Assembly (NCBI RefSeq): GCF_000250675.2
Contig: NC_018681.1
Span: 3,162,001 to 3,226,000, forward strand
DNA: 64,000 nt
Origin: Nocardia brasiliensis ATCC 700358
Lineage (GTDB): Bacteria > Actinomycetota > Actinomycetes > Mycobacteriales > Mycobacteriaceae
Direction of reading: 5' to 3'
Numbering within the stretch: position 1 is the first letter of the stretch; the number at the start of each line of letters is the position of its first letter. This document shows positions 50,952-59,624 of this stretch, piece by piece. A program made the position numbers and the translations under genes. The notes under the pieces were generated by a model. The model searched no databases. It was not told where the DNA came from and saw nothing but the letters and a program-made list of their open reading frames with translations.

Positions 50952-52376
50952 TTAGCCGTCAACGGCGTTCAGCTTGGCGTTGCGGTAGCTGAAGCCGAAG
51001 TACAGCGCCACCCCGAGCAGCAGCCAGAGCACGAACCGCAGCCAGGTGACCCAGGTGAGGTGACTGATCAGCCACACCGAGAAGCCGCTGCCGAGCAGCG
51101 GCACCACCGGCACCCACGGGGTACGGAAGGTGCGCTCGGCCTCGGGGCGTGTCCGGCGCAGCCACACCACACCGATCGCGACGACGATGAAGGCCATCAG
51201 AATACCCACGTTGGTCAGCTCGGCGGCCTCCCGGATCGGCAGAAAGCCGGCGATCAGCGCGGAGACGACGCCGACCGGCCAGATCACCCGGGTCGGCACC
51301 TTGCGGCGCGGATCGGACTTGCCGAAGTAGGCGGGCAGCAGGCCGTCCCGGCTCATTGCGAAACCGACCCGGGTCACGGCGAGCATGTTGGCGAAGGCCG
51401 AGGTGGTGACGCCGACGACCGCGCCGACCGCGATGACCAGGCCGAGGATGCCCATCCCGATGCTGTCGAAGGCGCTGGAGAACGGCGCGGCGACGTCGAT
51501 ATCGGTGTAGTTCACCATGCCGACGATCACGAGGCAGACCAGCAGGTAGACCACCGAGGCGATGCCGAGGCTGATCATGATCGCCTTGGGCAGCAGCTTC
51601 TTGCCGTCGGTGGACTCCTCGGCCGCCGCGCTCATCGCGTCGTAGCCGTAGACGGCGAAGAACGCCAGCGCCGCACCCGATACCGCACCGCCGACGCCGA
51701 GCGGGAAGAACGGCGTGTAATTGCCCGCCTTGATGTGGAAGGCACCGGCGACGACCACGATCGCGACGATCGCCATCTTCAGCATGACGAGTCCGGTTTG
51801 CACGCGCGCGGATTCGCGGGTGCCGCGGGAGAGCAGGAACGCCAGCAGCAGGCACAGCAGCACCGCGAACAGGTCGACCTTGTGCCCGGCACCGGTGCCC
51901 GGCGCGCCCAATGCCCAAGTGGGCAGGTCGAATCCGAAGTAGTGGGTGATGTAGTTCAGGTATCCGGAGACCGCGATCGCCACCACCGACACGATGGCGG
52001 TGTACTCCAGCAGCAGGTCCCAGCCGATCAAGAAGCCGATGATCTCCCCGAGGGACACGTAGGCGTAGGTGTAGGCCGAGCCCGCCCGCGGCACCATCCC
52101 GGCGAATTCGGCGTAGCAGAGCCCCGCCGCGCCGGAGGCGACGATGGCGATGCCGAACGAGAGCAGCACGCCGGGCCCCGCCACCTCCTTGGCCACCACA
52201 CCGGCCAGGGAGAACACGCCCGCGCCGACCAATCCGCCGAGACTGAGCGCGACCAGCTGCCACAGACCCATGCTCTTGGCGAAATCGCCGGTGTCGCTGT
52301 CGGTTACGGGCATTCGGCGCAGAATCGTCGCGCGGCTGAGCGGCGGTCGCTGGGGTCGGGTGGTGACAGGCTTCAT
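50952..52376 (-). CDS. APC-family amino acid permease, probable hydroxyproline transporter
   Basis: 474 residues, twelve helices. The unwound helix-1 motif GGLVGAGVFSLAGV (substrate carboxylate binding) and the helix-2 region with YAEFAGMVPRAGSAYTYAYV are conserved; helix 6 has FFAVYGYDAMSAAAEES. ATG with GAAAGG upstream. It begins 31 bp after the epimerase gene, so by position it should take up trans-4-hydroxy-L-proline or proline. Confidence 0.88.
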   Translation of the reverse strand: MKPVTTRPQRPPLSRATILRRMPVTDSDTGDFAKSMGLWQLVALSLGGLVGAGVFSLAGVVAKEVAGPGVLLSFGIAIVASGAAGLCYAEFAGMVPRAGSAYTYAYVSLGEIIGFLIGWDLLLEYTAIVSVVAIAVSGYLNYITHYFGFDLPTWALGAPGTGAGHKVDLFAVLLCLLLAFLLSRGTRESARVQTGLVMLKMAIVAIVVVAGAFHIKAGNYTPFFPLGVGGAVSGAALAFFAVYGYDAMSAAAEESTDGKKLLPKAIMISLGIASVVYLLVCLVIVGMVNYTDIDVAAPFSSAFDSIGMGILGLVIAVGAVVGVTTSAFANMLAVTRVGFAMSRDGLLPAYFGKSDPRRKVPTRVIWPVGVVSALIAGFLPIREAAELTNVGILMAFIVVAIGVVWLRRTRPEAERTFRTPWVPVVPLLGSGFSVWLISHLTWVTWLRFVLWLLLGVALYFGFSYRNAKLNAVDG

Positions 52377-52407
52377 TGCCGGGCCTTTCGAGGGGTGGAG
52401 CGATGAA

Positions 52408-53409
52408 TCAGAAAACGAAGCCCTCGGGGAAGGGATCCGACGGGTCGAGCAGGTAGTTGGCGGTGCCGGTGAGCCAGGCGCGGCCGGTGATGGCGGGCAC
52501 GATCGCGGGGCGCGTACCCACGCTGGTCGATTCGACGGCACGGGCATAGAACGTGGTACCGATGAACGAATCGTTCTGCAGCACTTGGTCGTCGGTGAGC
52601 AGGCCGCGGGCGTGCTGCCGGGCCAGCAGCGCGGACGTGCCGGTGCCGCACGGGGACCGGTCGAACCATCCGGGGTGGATGGCCATCGCATGCCGGGTAT
52701 GGGTCGGGGTCGACGCGGGATCGAGGAACAGGACGTGTTTGCAGCCCGTGATCTGCTCGTCCGCCGGATGCACCGGGCGCCGGGACTCGTTGATCGCCTG
52801 CATGATCCGGAGCCCGGCGGCGAGAATGCGGTCCTTGTGCGCGCGATCGAACGGCAGGCCGACCTCGGCGAGATCGACTATGGCATAGAAGTTTCCGCCA
52901 TAGGCCAGGTCGTAGCGCACCGTGCCCAGCTCGGGCACCTCGACCTTGTTGTCCAGGCTGTCGCAGTAGGCGGGCACGTTGCGCAGCGTCACCGAATCGG
53001 CGTGCCCGCCGCTGACCGCGACCTCGGCGATCACCCGGCCGGCCGGGGTGTCGAGCCGGATCTCGGTGACCGGTTCGGTGACCGGCACCATGCCCGCCTC
53101 GATCAGGGCGGTCGCGACCCCGATGGTGCCGTGGCCGCACATCGGCAGCAGACCGCTGACCTCGATGAACAGCACGCCGTAGTGACCGTCGGCGGTGGTG
53201 GCCGGTTGCAGGATCGCCCCGCTCATCGAGGCGTGCCCGCGCGGCTCGTTGACCAGTAGTTTGCGCAGGCCGTCCAGGTGCTCGGCGAAGTAGGCGCGCC
53301 GGGCCGCCATGGTGTCGCCGGGAATCGTGCCGACACCGCCGGTGATCACCCTGGTCGGCATGCCCTCGGTGTGGGTGTCGATCGCCGAGATGATCGTCTT
53401 GCTTCGCAT
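52408..53409 (-). CDS. 4-hydroxyproline 2-epimerase (proline racemase family)
   Basis: 333 residues. It converts trans-4-hydroxy-L-proline to cis-4-hydroxy-D-proline. Both catalytic cysteines are present, Cys91 in LLPMCGHGTIG and Cys254 in DRSPCGTGTSA, which separates true epimerases and racemases from the related dehydratases (Thr at the second position). Start ATG shares one base with the stop of the FAD subunit gene. First step of the pathway. Confidence 0.92.
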   Translation of the reverse strand: MRSKTIISAIDTHTEGMPTRVITGGVGTIPGDTMAARRAYFAEHLDGLRKLLVNEPRGHASMSGAILQPATTADGHYGVLFIEVSGLLPMCGHGTIGVATALIEAGMVPVTEPVTEIRLDTPAGRVIAEVAVSGGHADSVTLRNVPAYCDSLDNKVEVPELGTVRYDLAYGGNFYAIVDLAEVGLPFDRAHKDRILAAGLRIMQAINESRRPVHPADEQITGCKHVLFLDPASTPTHTRHAMAIHPGWFDRSPCGTGTSALLARQHARGLLTDDQVLQNDSFIGTTFYARAVESTSVGTRPAIVPAITGRAWLTGTANYLLDPSDPFPEGFVF

Positions 53410-54827
53410 CAGGATCCTTCGTTGTCGAGATCGGCCAGTTCGCGCAGCCGCACGGGCGCGGCCAGTGGACGCCAGGCGGGGGTGGCCGCCGCGAGACCGG
53501 GCACATCCGTGCCGTCGGGGCACGAATGGCGGCGCAGCGCTTCGATATTCGCCGCGCACATCCGGCCCTGGCACGGGCCGAGACCGGCGCGGGTGGCCAG
53601 CTTCGCCGGGCGATAGCCACCTCCGGTGCTGCGCGACCACGCGTCGGTCAGTTCGGCGTGCGTGGTGCCTTCGCAGCGGCAGCACACGGTGTCCGGCAGC
53701 GCCCAGGTCAGCACGCCCGGACGGATCGGATGAGCGGCGGCGAGCCTGGCGACGAACTGCCCGGCGGTGCGATGGCGCGCACGCAAGCCGCGTCCGAGGG
53801 GCGCGCCCGCGGCGGCGAGCCCGGCGACGGTGCCTTCGATCGCCGCCACCTGAGCGCCGCCGATACCCGTGAGTTCGCCTGCCGCCCAGACACTGTCGGC
53901 GCTGGTGCACTGCTGTTCGTCCACCCGGACGAAGCCGTCCGCGGTGAGCGCCGCACCGGCTGCGACGGCGAGTTCGTGTTGCGGGGTGAAACCGTGCGAG
54001 ACGGCCACCGCGTCCACCGGTACCGTGCGGTGCGTGCCGGGGATCGGTGCCCAGTTCTCGTCCAAGCGAGCGATTGTCGCTTCTTCGGCGCGACCGGCAC
54101 CGGCGACAGCTACCACGGCATGCGCGGTGCGCAGCGGGACGCGGTGCCGGACCCCGGCTGCGGCGTATTCGATCAACTCGGCAGCCTTGCCCGCACTGTG
54201 GCGCAGTTGCCAAGGGCGGGTGAGCCATTCGCGTGCGATCCGAGAAGCCGGGTTGGCCTCCAGGATCGCCTGCACCTGCGCGCCGCCCGTGACCAGCGAC
54301 TGCGCGACCGGGAGGAGGAAGGGGCCGGTGCCGGACAGCAATACGGACTTGCCGACCAGCAGACGCTGTGTCTTCGCGAGGGTCTGCGCGGCGCCCGCGG
54401 TGTACACGCCGGGGAGATCCCAGCCGGGGAACGGGCACACGCGGTCATACGCGCCGGTGGCGAGAATCAGTGCGTCGCCGAGAATTTCGCGATGCGTGCG
54501 CCGCTCACCCTCGATGCCTTGCCAGAGCCGCACGATCGGGCAACCACCGTGCGGTGCCCGCTCGATCTGATAGACCGCTGCCCACGAAAGATATTCGCAT
54601 CGCGGATGCTCACTCAGCTGCCACCCCAGACGCTGTGCCGCGACGTAACCGTGCCCGATCCGCAGCGGATTCCGCACCCCGTACGCGGCAGGAATACGCC
54701 GGTTGTACTGACCGCCGAGCGTCTCGTTCGCATCGATCAGCGTTACGGTCGCACCGGACCGCAGGGCCGCCGCCGCGGCCGCCGTTCCCGCAGGCCCCCC
54801 GCCGATCACGACTACATGCTTGGTCAT
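53409..54827 (-). CDS. D-hydroxyproline dehydrogenase, FAD/NAD-binding (alpha-like) subunit
   Basis: 472 residues. N-terminal Rossmann motif GGGPAGTAAAAAAL with the acidic ADP-ribose residue at the end of strand two (LIDAN), a second nucleotide site (LLSGTGPFLLPVA) and a C-terminal BFD-like cluster motif (CCRCEGTTHAEL ... CQGRMCA). This matches OoxA/HcnB-type subunits of heteromeric D-hydroxyproline dehydrogenase, which oxidises cis-4-hydroxy-D-proline to pyrroline-4-hydroxy-2-carboxylate. ATGA overlap with the [2Fe-2S] subunit. Confidence 0.88.
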   Translation of the reverse strand: MTKHVVVIGGGPAGTAAAAAALRSGATVTLIDANETLGGQYNRRIPAAYGVRNPLRIGHGYVAAQRLGWQLSEHPRCEYLSWAAVYQIERAPHGGCPIVRLWQGIEGERRTHREILGDALILATGAYDRVCPFPGWDLPGVYTAGAAQTLAKTQRLLVGKSVLLSGTGPFLLPVAQSLVTGGAQVQAILEANPASRIAREWLTRPWQLRHSAGKAAELIEYAAAGVRHRVPLRTAHAVVAVAGAGRAEEATIARLDENWAPIPGTHRTVPVDAVAVSHGFTPQHELAVAAGAALTADGFVRVDEQQCTSADSVWAAGELTGIGGAQVAAIEGTVAGLAAAGAPLGRGLRARHRTAGQFVARLAAAHPIRPGVLTWALPDTVCCRCEGTTHAELTDAWSRSTGGGYRPAKLATRAGLGPCQGRMCAANIEALRRHSCPDGTDVPGLAAATPAWRPLAAPVRLRELADLDNEGS

Positions 54828-55423
54828 CGGGTGCCTCCTCGCGGCCGGTCGTGTCGTTCATCGATGCCGGGTACGTCGCCCGCGGTCTCGCGGTCTGCCG
54901 AACGCTCCGGGTCGCCGCCGTCCGCCGCTGCGGTCTCGCCGTCGACCGATGTGCTTTGCGCGCTACCGGGTTTCGCGTCGTTGATCAGAGCCGTTGAGCG
55001 TTCGGTGTGGGTGTCGAACGCGCGAGACTGCGTGTGTGCGATGTGGCTGCTGATCGGAGCTGGCTGCTCGCCATGGGAATTCGGGTCACCGAGCAGAGCC
55101 GTGGCGTGCTCCGTGTGGGTGTTCGACGTGCGGGATTGGGTGTGCACGGTGTCGCCGTCGCGGGCGGGGCGGCGGCACAGGCGGATGTCGGGGATGCCGT
55201 TGACGGTGGCGACACAGTCGAAGCAGACGCCTATGCCGCAAAAGATGCCACGCTTACCGCCGGTCGGTGCGGTGCGCCAGTGGTTGTGACCGTCGGCCAG
55301 CAGGACGGTGGCGAGCGTTTGCCCGTGCACGCCGCGCACCGCCACACCGTCGACGGTGACGGTCAGCGGGCGATCGTCGCGGCCGAGGGGATCGCTGCCC
55401 GCGGGGATCAGCTGTGCGCTCAC
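54824..55423 (-). CDS. D-hydroxyproline dehydrogenase, [2Fe-2S] (gamma-like) subunit with long tail
   Basis: 199 residues; family members have about 100. Residues 1-93 form the plant-type ferredoxin-like domain with Cys62, Cys67, Cys70 and Cys83 as ligands (FCGIGVCFDC). The remaining ~105 residues are hydrophilic, disordered-looking and contain a duplicated block (HTQSRTSNTHTE at 94-105 and HTQSRAFDTHTE at 130-141). Start GTG with GAGGT 8 nt upstream. The tail is not expected for the family and is probably a local expansion. Confidence 0.85.
   Translation of the reverse strand: MSAQLIPAGSDPLGRDDRPLTVTVDGVAVRGVHGQTLATVLLADGHNHWRTAPTGGKRGIFCGIGVCFDCVATVNGIPDIRLCRRPARDGDTVHTQSRTSNTHTEHATALLGDPNSHGEQPAPISSHIAHTQSRAFDTHTERSTALINDAKPGSAQSTSVDGETAAADGGDPERSADRETAGDVPGIDERHDRPRGGTR
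54983..55150. repeat. 60-bp direct repeat (period 108) in the [2Fe-2S] subunit tail
   Basis: 54983-55042 and 55091-55150 share CAGAGCCGT, GTGTGGGTGT and GACGTGCG-like blocks in the same order and frame. They encode the duplicated HTQSR...HTE segment. Confidence 0.6.
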
Positions 55424-55439
55424 GCGGTTACCTCGCAGT

Positions 55440-55736
55440 TCAACGGTGCGTTCCTAGGCACGGTGTGCTGCTGTCCGGGGTGACCGGCGGTGATTGTGCC
55501 GTTGCCGGTGCGTGCCCGAGGTCGCCGGCGCGATCGCCGTCCGGCACACGAATGGCCGACGCGCCCTGTGACGGCCGTTCGGCGGCGAGCTCACCGTCGG
55601 AGCCGAGACCATTCATCGGCCATGGCATCACGATCGTCTCGGTGACCGCGGTCGCGGCCCGGTCCTGAGAGCTCGGCGGGCCGTACCGGTCGACGCGCCC
55701 ACCGAGCCGGTGCCGTTCGCTGGTGTGGTTGCTCAT
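55440..55736 (-). CDS. hypothetical 98-residue protein inside the hydroxyproline operon
   Basis: 98 residues, hydrophilic, Pro/Ser/Gly/Arg-rich, without membrane segments or recognised motif. Its ATG overlaps the stop of the upstream FAD subunit gene (ATGA) and its stop lies 16 bp before the GTG of the next gene, the spacing expected for a translated operon member. The composition resembles the odd tail of the neighbouring [2Fe-2S] subunit. It may be a fast-evolving or spurious frame that merely keeps ribosomes moving; not a known pathway component. Confidence 0.4.
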   Translation of the reverse strand: MSNHTSERHRLGGRVDRYGPPSSQDRAATAVTETIVMPWPMNGLGSDGELAAERPSQGASAIRVPDGDRAGDLGHAPATAQSPPVTPDSSTPCLGTHR

Positions 55737-56956
55737 CGGTGCACTTCCTCACTGATTTCCGCCGCGCGGACGGCCGGGCGGTCGACGGTGAACGCCGCCA
55801 GGTCGGGATGATCCGGGCCACCGGTCAATGCCGCACAGATCAATTCGGCGGTGCCGACGGACAGACCGATGCCCGCCCCTTCGTGTCCGGTCGCGTGCCA
55901 CAGGCCGGGCAGGCGCGGATCGGGACCGATCACGGGCAGATGGTCGTCGACGTAAGGGCGAAAGCCCCCGTAGGCGCGCATGATCGCGACATCGGCCAGC
56001 ACGGGGTAGAGCCGAATCGCTCGGCGGGCGATGGCGGCCAGGCTGTCCGGGCGCAGCCGGTTGTCGAAGCCGCATTGCCGGCGGGAGGAGCCGAGCAGCA
56101 GCGGACCGCCGCGCGTCGACTCCACCACCGCCGACGATTGCAGGGCGGTATCCGAACTGCCGACGGCGCCAACATAATCCGCGTCGTAGACCTTGTGGAA
56201 GACGGTCGGCGGCATGGGCGCCGTGATGAGCACGTCACCGCGTCGCGGCCGCACCGCGATCGGCGCGCCGAGCAGCGCGCCGACCGCTGCCGACCACGGG
56301 CCCGCCGCGTTGATCACGATATCGGCGTGCCGCGGTCCGCGGGTGGTGTGCACGCCGATCAGCCGGTCGCCACGGCGCAGCGGGGCAACCACCTCGCAGG
56401 TGGTCTCCACCAGAGTTCCTGCGGCGACGGCGGATTCGAGCAGCGCGGTCGCCGCACCGGCGGGCTGCACCTGCGCGTCCTCGGGGTAGTGCACGGCGGC
56501 ACACACGTCCCGGGTCAGCGCAGGCTCGGCGGCCGTGAGCTGGTCCGCGTCGAGTTGCTCGCAACGCACGCCCGCGCTCCGCTGACGTGCGGCGAATTCG
56601 GCCAGTGCGGCCGCGCCGGGCTCGGTGGTGGCAACGACGATGCCGCCCTTGGCTTCCCATTCGACGGCGGCCGCGTCCGCCGGGTGCCGTGCGCCGATCC
56701 GCGCGAGCACCTCCGGCCACAACCGCCGGGACAGCTGGGCGAGGCGCAGCTCGGGCCCGGGTCCTTTGTCGGATACGAGAACATTGCCTTCACCGTGTGC
56801 CGTGGTGCCCGAGGCGATCCCGCCCCGCTCGCAGACCCGCACCGAGGCGCCCGCCAGCGCGAGCCGGTCGGCGAGGGCGCAGCCGATCATGCCGCCGCCG
56901 ATGATCAGCACGTCGGTGCCCCGCAGAGCAGGGGAGCGGGGCGGGAAATCGTTCAT
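55733..56956 (-). CDS. D-hydroxyproline dehydrogenase, FAD (DAO-family, beta-like) subunit
   Basis: 407 residues. FAD Rossmann motif IIGGGMIGCALADRLA at 18-33, followed by the DAO/glycine-oxidase fold (GGIASGTTAHGEGNVL, PRRGDVLITAP) and the C-terminal FAD motif ATGHEGAGIGLSVGTAEL. It would carry the site where the D-amino acid is oxidised, passing electrons through the other subunits. Coupled to the aldehyde dehydrogenase gene by an ATGA overlap. Confidence 0.88.
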   Translation of the reverse strand: MNDFPPRSPALRGTDVLIIGGGMIGCALADRLALAGASVRVCERGGIASGTTAHGEGNVLVSDKGPGPELRLAQLSRRLWPEVLARIGARHPADAAAVEWEAKGGIVVATTEPGAAALAEFAARQRSAGVRCEQLDADQLTAAEPALTRDVCAAVHYPEDAQVQPAGAATALLESAVAAGTLVETTCEVVAPLRRGDRLIGVHTTRGPRHADIVINAAGPWSAAVGALLGAPIAVRPRRGDVLITAPMPPTVFHKVYDADYVGAVGSSDTALQSSAVVESTRGGPLLLGSSRRQCGFDNRLRPDSLAAIARRAIRLYPVLADVAIMRAYGGFRPYVDDHLPVIGPDPRLPGLWHATGHEGAGIGLSVGTAELICAALTGGPDHPDLAAFTVDRPAVRAAEISEEVHR

Positions 56957-58392
56957 CGCGTCGGCGCTCCGTTCACCGACTGCGGCACGGAAAGCGGGTT
57001 GCCGGTGCGCAATTCGAGTGGCAGCAGGTCCTCCGGCACGGACTGATAGACCACCGGCCGCAGGAAGCGGGAAATCGACGCGGTGCCGACGGAGGTCGAC
57101 GACGGCGCGGTGGTCGCCGGGTAGGGGCCGCCGTGCTGCTGCGCGTAGGTCACCGACAACCCGGTGGGCCAGCTGTTCCACAGCACCCGTCCCGCCACGT
57201 CGACGGCCGCCGCGATGAGCGCGCGGGTCGTCTCGTCCGCCTGCTCGCCGAACACCGTCGCGGTGAGCTGACCGCCCACCGCCCGGGCCAGGTCGAGCAG
57301 TTCGGCGGTGTTCCGGTAGGTGACCAGAAGTGTTGCCGGGCCGAACATTTCGTGCAACAGGCCGTCGCGATCGGCCAGCACGGCGCGGGCCGTCGTGGCG
57401 AGCAGCAAGGCCTCGTCCGGGCCGCCGCCCGCCAGCAGTTCGACGTCCGCGTGGTCGCGCACCTGCCGCACGACAGCGGCGAAACCCGCCGCGATCGCCT
57501 CGTTCAACAGCTCGCCGGTCGGCACGGGCCGGGTACGGATCAGATCGGACAGCGCGCCGAGGACCGGCGCGTCCGCGGGAACCGCGACCAGGCCCGGTTT
57601 GGTGCAGAGCTGACCCGCGCTCGAACTCACCGCGGTCAGCAGCCCCGCGGCGATTTCCTCGGCCCGGGTGCGCGCCGCCTGCTCGGTGACGAAGACCGGG
57701 TTGATCGAGCCGAGTTCGCCGTAGAACGGGATCGGCACCGGGCGCCGGCATGCCAGGTCGTAGAGCGCACGCCCACCCGCCGTCGATCCGGTGAACGCCG
57801 CCGCGGTGATCGCGGGATGGGTGAGTACCTGGACGCCGGCTTCGCGTCCGAGCACGAGACCGAAAGTGCCACTCGGCGCGCCACATTCGAGCAGCGCCTG
57901 CTCGATCAGGTCGGCGACCGCACGGGACAGGAGCGGATGCCCGGGGCTGGCTTTGACGATCACCGGGCATCCCGCGGCGAGCGCGGCCGCGGTGTCCCCG
58001 CCCGCGACGGAGAAGGCGAACGGGAAGTTGCTCGCCGCGAAGTTGAGCACCGGTCCGAGTGGAATGTTCATCCGGCGCAGGTCCGGGCGCGGCGCACCCA
58101 TCGGCCAGTCCGGGTCCGCGGTGTCGATGCGCACGTCCAGGTAGCCGCCGTCGAGCACGGTCCATGCGAACAGGCGCAGCTGGAAGCCGGTGCGCTGTAA
58201 CTCCGCGGTCAGCCTCGGCTCGGACAGGTGTGTCTCCCGCATCGCCAGGGCGATGAGTTCTTCGGCGTGCGCGTCCAGTCGATCCGCGATGCCGCGCAGT
58301 ACCCCGGCTCGGTCCGCCGATCCGAGTGCGGCCCAGGGCTTTGCCGCCGCCGCGGCCGCCGCGACGATCGCGTCCACCGTGGTCTCGTCCAT
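56953..58392 (-). CDS. 2-oxoglutarate semialdehyde (2,5-dioxopentanoate) dehydrogenase
   Basis: 479 residues. Catalytic Cys263 in SSAGQLCTKPG and general base Glu226 in YGELGSINP; LNFAASNFPFAFSVAGGDT contains the conserved Asn and is typical of the NADP-linked KGSADH type 3 group. It oxidises the final semialdehyde to 2-oxoglutarate. The second ATG was chosen because GAGGAGG sits 7 nt upstream; the longer frame would add 10 residues over that site. Confidence 0.92.
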   Translation of the reverse strand: MDETTVDAIVAAAAAAAKPWAALGSADRAGVLRGIADRLDAHAEELIALAMRETHLSEPRLTAELQRTGFQLRLFAWTVLDGGYLDVRIDTADPDWPMGAPRPDLRRMNIPLGPVLNFAASNFPFAFSVAGGDTAAALAAGCPVIVKASPGHPLLSRAVADLIEQALLECGAPSGTFGLVLGREAGVQVLTHPAITAAAFTGSTAGGRALYDLACRRPVPIPFYGELGSINPVFVTEQAARTRAEEIAAGLLTAVSSSAGQLCTKPGLVAVPADAPVLGALSDLIRTRPVPTGELLNEAIAAGFAAVVRQVRDHADVELLAGGGPDEALLLATTARAVLADRDGLLHEMFGPATLLVTYRNTAELLDLARAVGGQLTATVFGEQADETTRALIAAAVDVAGRVLWNSWPTGLSVTYAQQHGGPYPATTAPSSTSVGTASISRFLRPVVYQSVPEDLLPLELRTGNPLSVPQSVNGAPTR

Positions 58393-58447
58393 CGGTTCCT
58401 CCTCACGTGCCGTGTGCATCATGCAACCTTTCCGACCGTCGGGTCGG

Positions 58448-59359
58448 TTATTGATAGCCCTTGGCCAGCACGTCCCGGGTGGCGGCCGTGATCTTCGCCG
58501 CGAGTTCCTGTGCGAGCGGGACCCGTGGCGGCCGGCACTGCCCGCCGCGGCGGCCGGCCAGATCCATCGACAGCTTGATCGCGTGCACGAACTCGGTCTT
58601 GGAATCCCAGCGCAACAGCTTGTGCAGGTCGCGGTACAGCGGAAGCGCCTTGTCCAGGTCGCGGTTCACCGCGGCGTTGTAGAGCTCGACCGTCGCCTTC
58701 GGGATGGCGTTCGGGTAACCGGCCACCCAGCCGACGGCGCCGGCGATACCGAGTTCGAGCACCACGTCGTCGGAGCCGACGAGCACATCGAGTTCCGGTG
58801 CCAGTTCCTTGATCTCGTAGAAGCGCCGCACGTCGCCGGTGAACTCCTTGACGCCGACGATCAAACCTTCGGCGTGCAACTCGGCCAGCAGGTCCGGGGT
58901 CAGATCGATGCGGGTATCGATCGGGTTGTTGTACGCGACGATCGGGAGCCCGACCTCGGCGACCGTGCGGTAGTGATCGAGCACCGAGTCGCGACCGCCG
59001 CGATAGGTGTTGGGCGGCAACAGCATTACCGCCTGTGCCCCGGCGGTCGCGGCCTGCACCGCCCACTTGCGCGCCTGCAACGCGCCGTACGCGGCGATGC
59101 CCGGCATCACGGTGAACCCGGCGGGGGCGGCCGCGACGGCCGTGGTCACCACCCGGGCCCGCTCGTCGTCGTCCAGCGTCTGATATTCACCGAGCGATCC
59201 GTTCGGGCTGACCCCGTGGCATCCGTTCGCCGCCAGCCACGCGACGTGTGCGCCGTACGCGTCGTAATCGACCGAGTAGTCCGCCGTGAACGGCAGCGTC
59301 GTGGCCACCAGGACCCCGTGCCAAGGCTTGGCGGCAGCCGACGAGATCGATCCGGTCAT
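58448..59359 (-). CDS. pyrroline-4-hydroxy-2-carboxylate deaminase (DapA family)
   Basis: 303 residues, a class I aldolase-like barrel. Schiff-base Lys171 in VGVKEFTGD and Tyr143 in VAYNNP are present. In hydroxyproline pathways this branch dehydrates and deaminates the cyclic imine to 2-oxoglutarate semialdehyde. It heads the operon, 55 bp before the dehydrogenase gene that uses its product. An upstream hairpin terminator insulates it from the small peptide gene. Confidence 0.9.
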   Translation of the reverse strand: MTGSISSAAAKPWHGVLVATTLPFTADYSVDYDAYGAHVAWLAANGCHGVSPNGSLGEYQTLDDDERARVVTTAVAAAPAGFTVMPGIAAYGALQARKWAVQAATAGAQAVMLLPPNTYRGGRDSVLDHYRTVAEVGLPIVAYNNPIDTRIDLTPDLLAELHAEGLIVGVKEFTGDVRRFYEIKELAPELDVLVGSDDVVLELGIAGAVGWVAGYPNAIPKATVELYNAAVNRDLDKALPLYRDLHKLLRWDSKTEFVHAIKLSMDLAGRRGGQCRPPRVPLAQELAAKITAATRDVLAKGYQ

Positions 59360-59410
59360 AAGAGCCTCCCTCTGCGCGACGAGTCACGACCAGCGCCGCG
59401 ATTCGCGTCA

Positions 59411-59431
59411 TGTGACGTGTGACATTGCACA
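59411..59431. promoter_or_regulatory. candidate GntR operator upstream of the hydroxyproline operon
   Basis: Two overlapping TGTGAC elements (59411, 59418) include the inverted repeat TGTG-ACATTG-CACA (59418-59431), 52-72 bp before the first gene. The position fits an operator of the operon's GntR protein; the sequence is not diagnostic. Confidence 0.4.
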
Positions 59432-59507
59432 AGGTAACGGAGTGATCCCGCTCACGCAACAGGCGATGTGTGGTGGAGGTCACCCGCGGGAGGCGGGCGC
59501 GGAAACG

Positions 59508-59542
59508 ACTCGGCCCCGTGTCCGCGCGACACGGGGCCGAGT
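59508..59542. terminator. strong hairpin terminator of the small peptide gene
   Basis: ACTCGGCCCCGTGT (59508-59521) and ACACGGGGCCGAGT (59529-59542) form a perfect 14-bp stem with a 7-nt loop, 13 bp past the stop codon of the 22-residue peptide gene. The GC-rich stem lacks a long T-run, as is common in actinobacteria. Confidence 0.85.
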
Positions 59543-59555
59543 GTTCAGCGGTTTA

Positions 59556-59624
59556 TCAGAGCCCGCCGAGCAGGAGATGCAGGAGATTTCCGACAATTTC
59601 GACCAAACCGGCGACCAAGCCCAT
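59556..59624 (-). CDS. 22-residue hydrophobic peptide gene
   Basis: ATG to TGA encodes 22 residues (MGLVAGLVEIVGNLLHLLLG, then GL), nearly all hydrophobic with a single Glu, Asn and His, and likely to form one amphipathic or membrane-inserting helix. AAGGAGAG lies 6-8 nt before the ATG, one of the best ribosome sites in the window; a hairpin precedes it and a strong terminator follows, so it is a complete small transcription unit. It resembles in size PorA-type or modulin-like peptides, but function is unknown. A type I toxin is another possibility. Confidence 0.65.
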   Translation of the reverse strand: MGLVAGLVEIVGNLLHLLLGGL

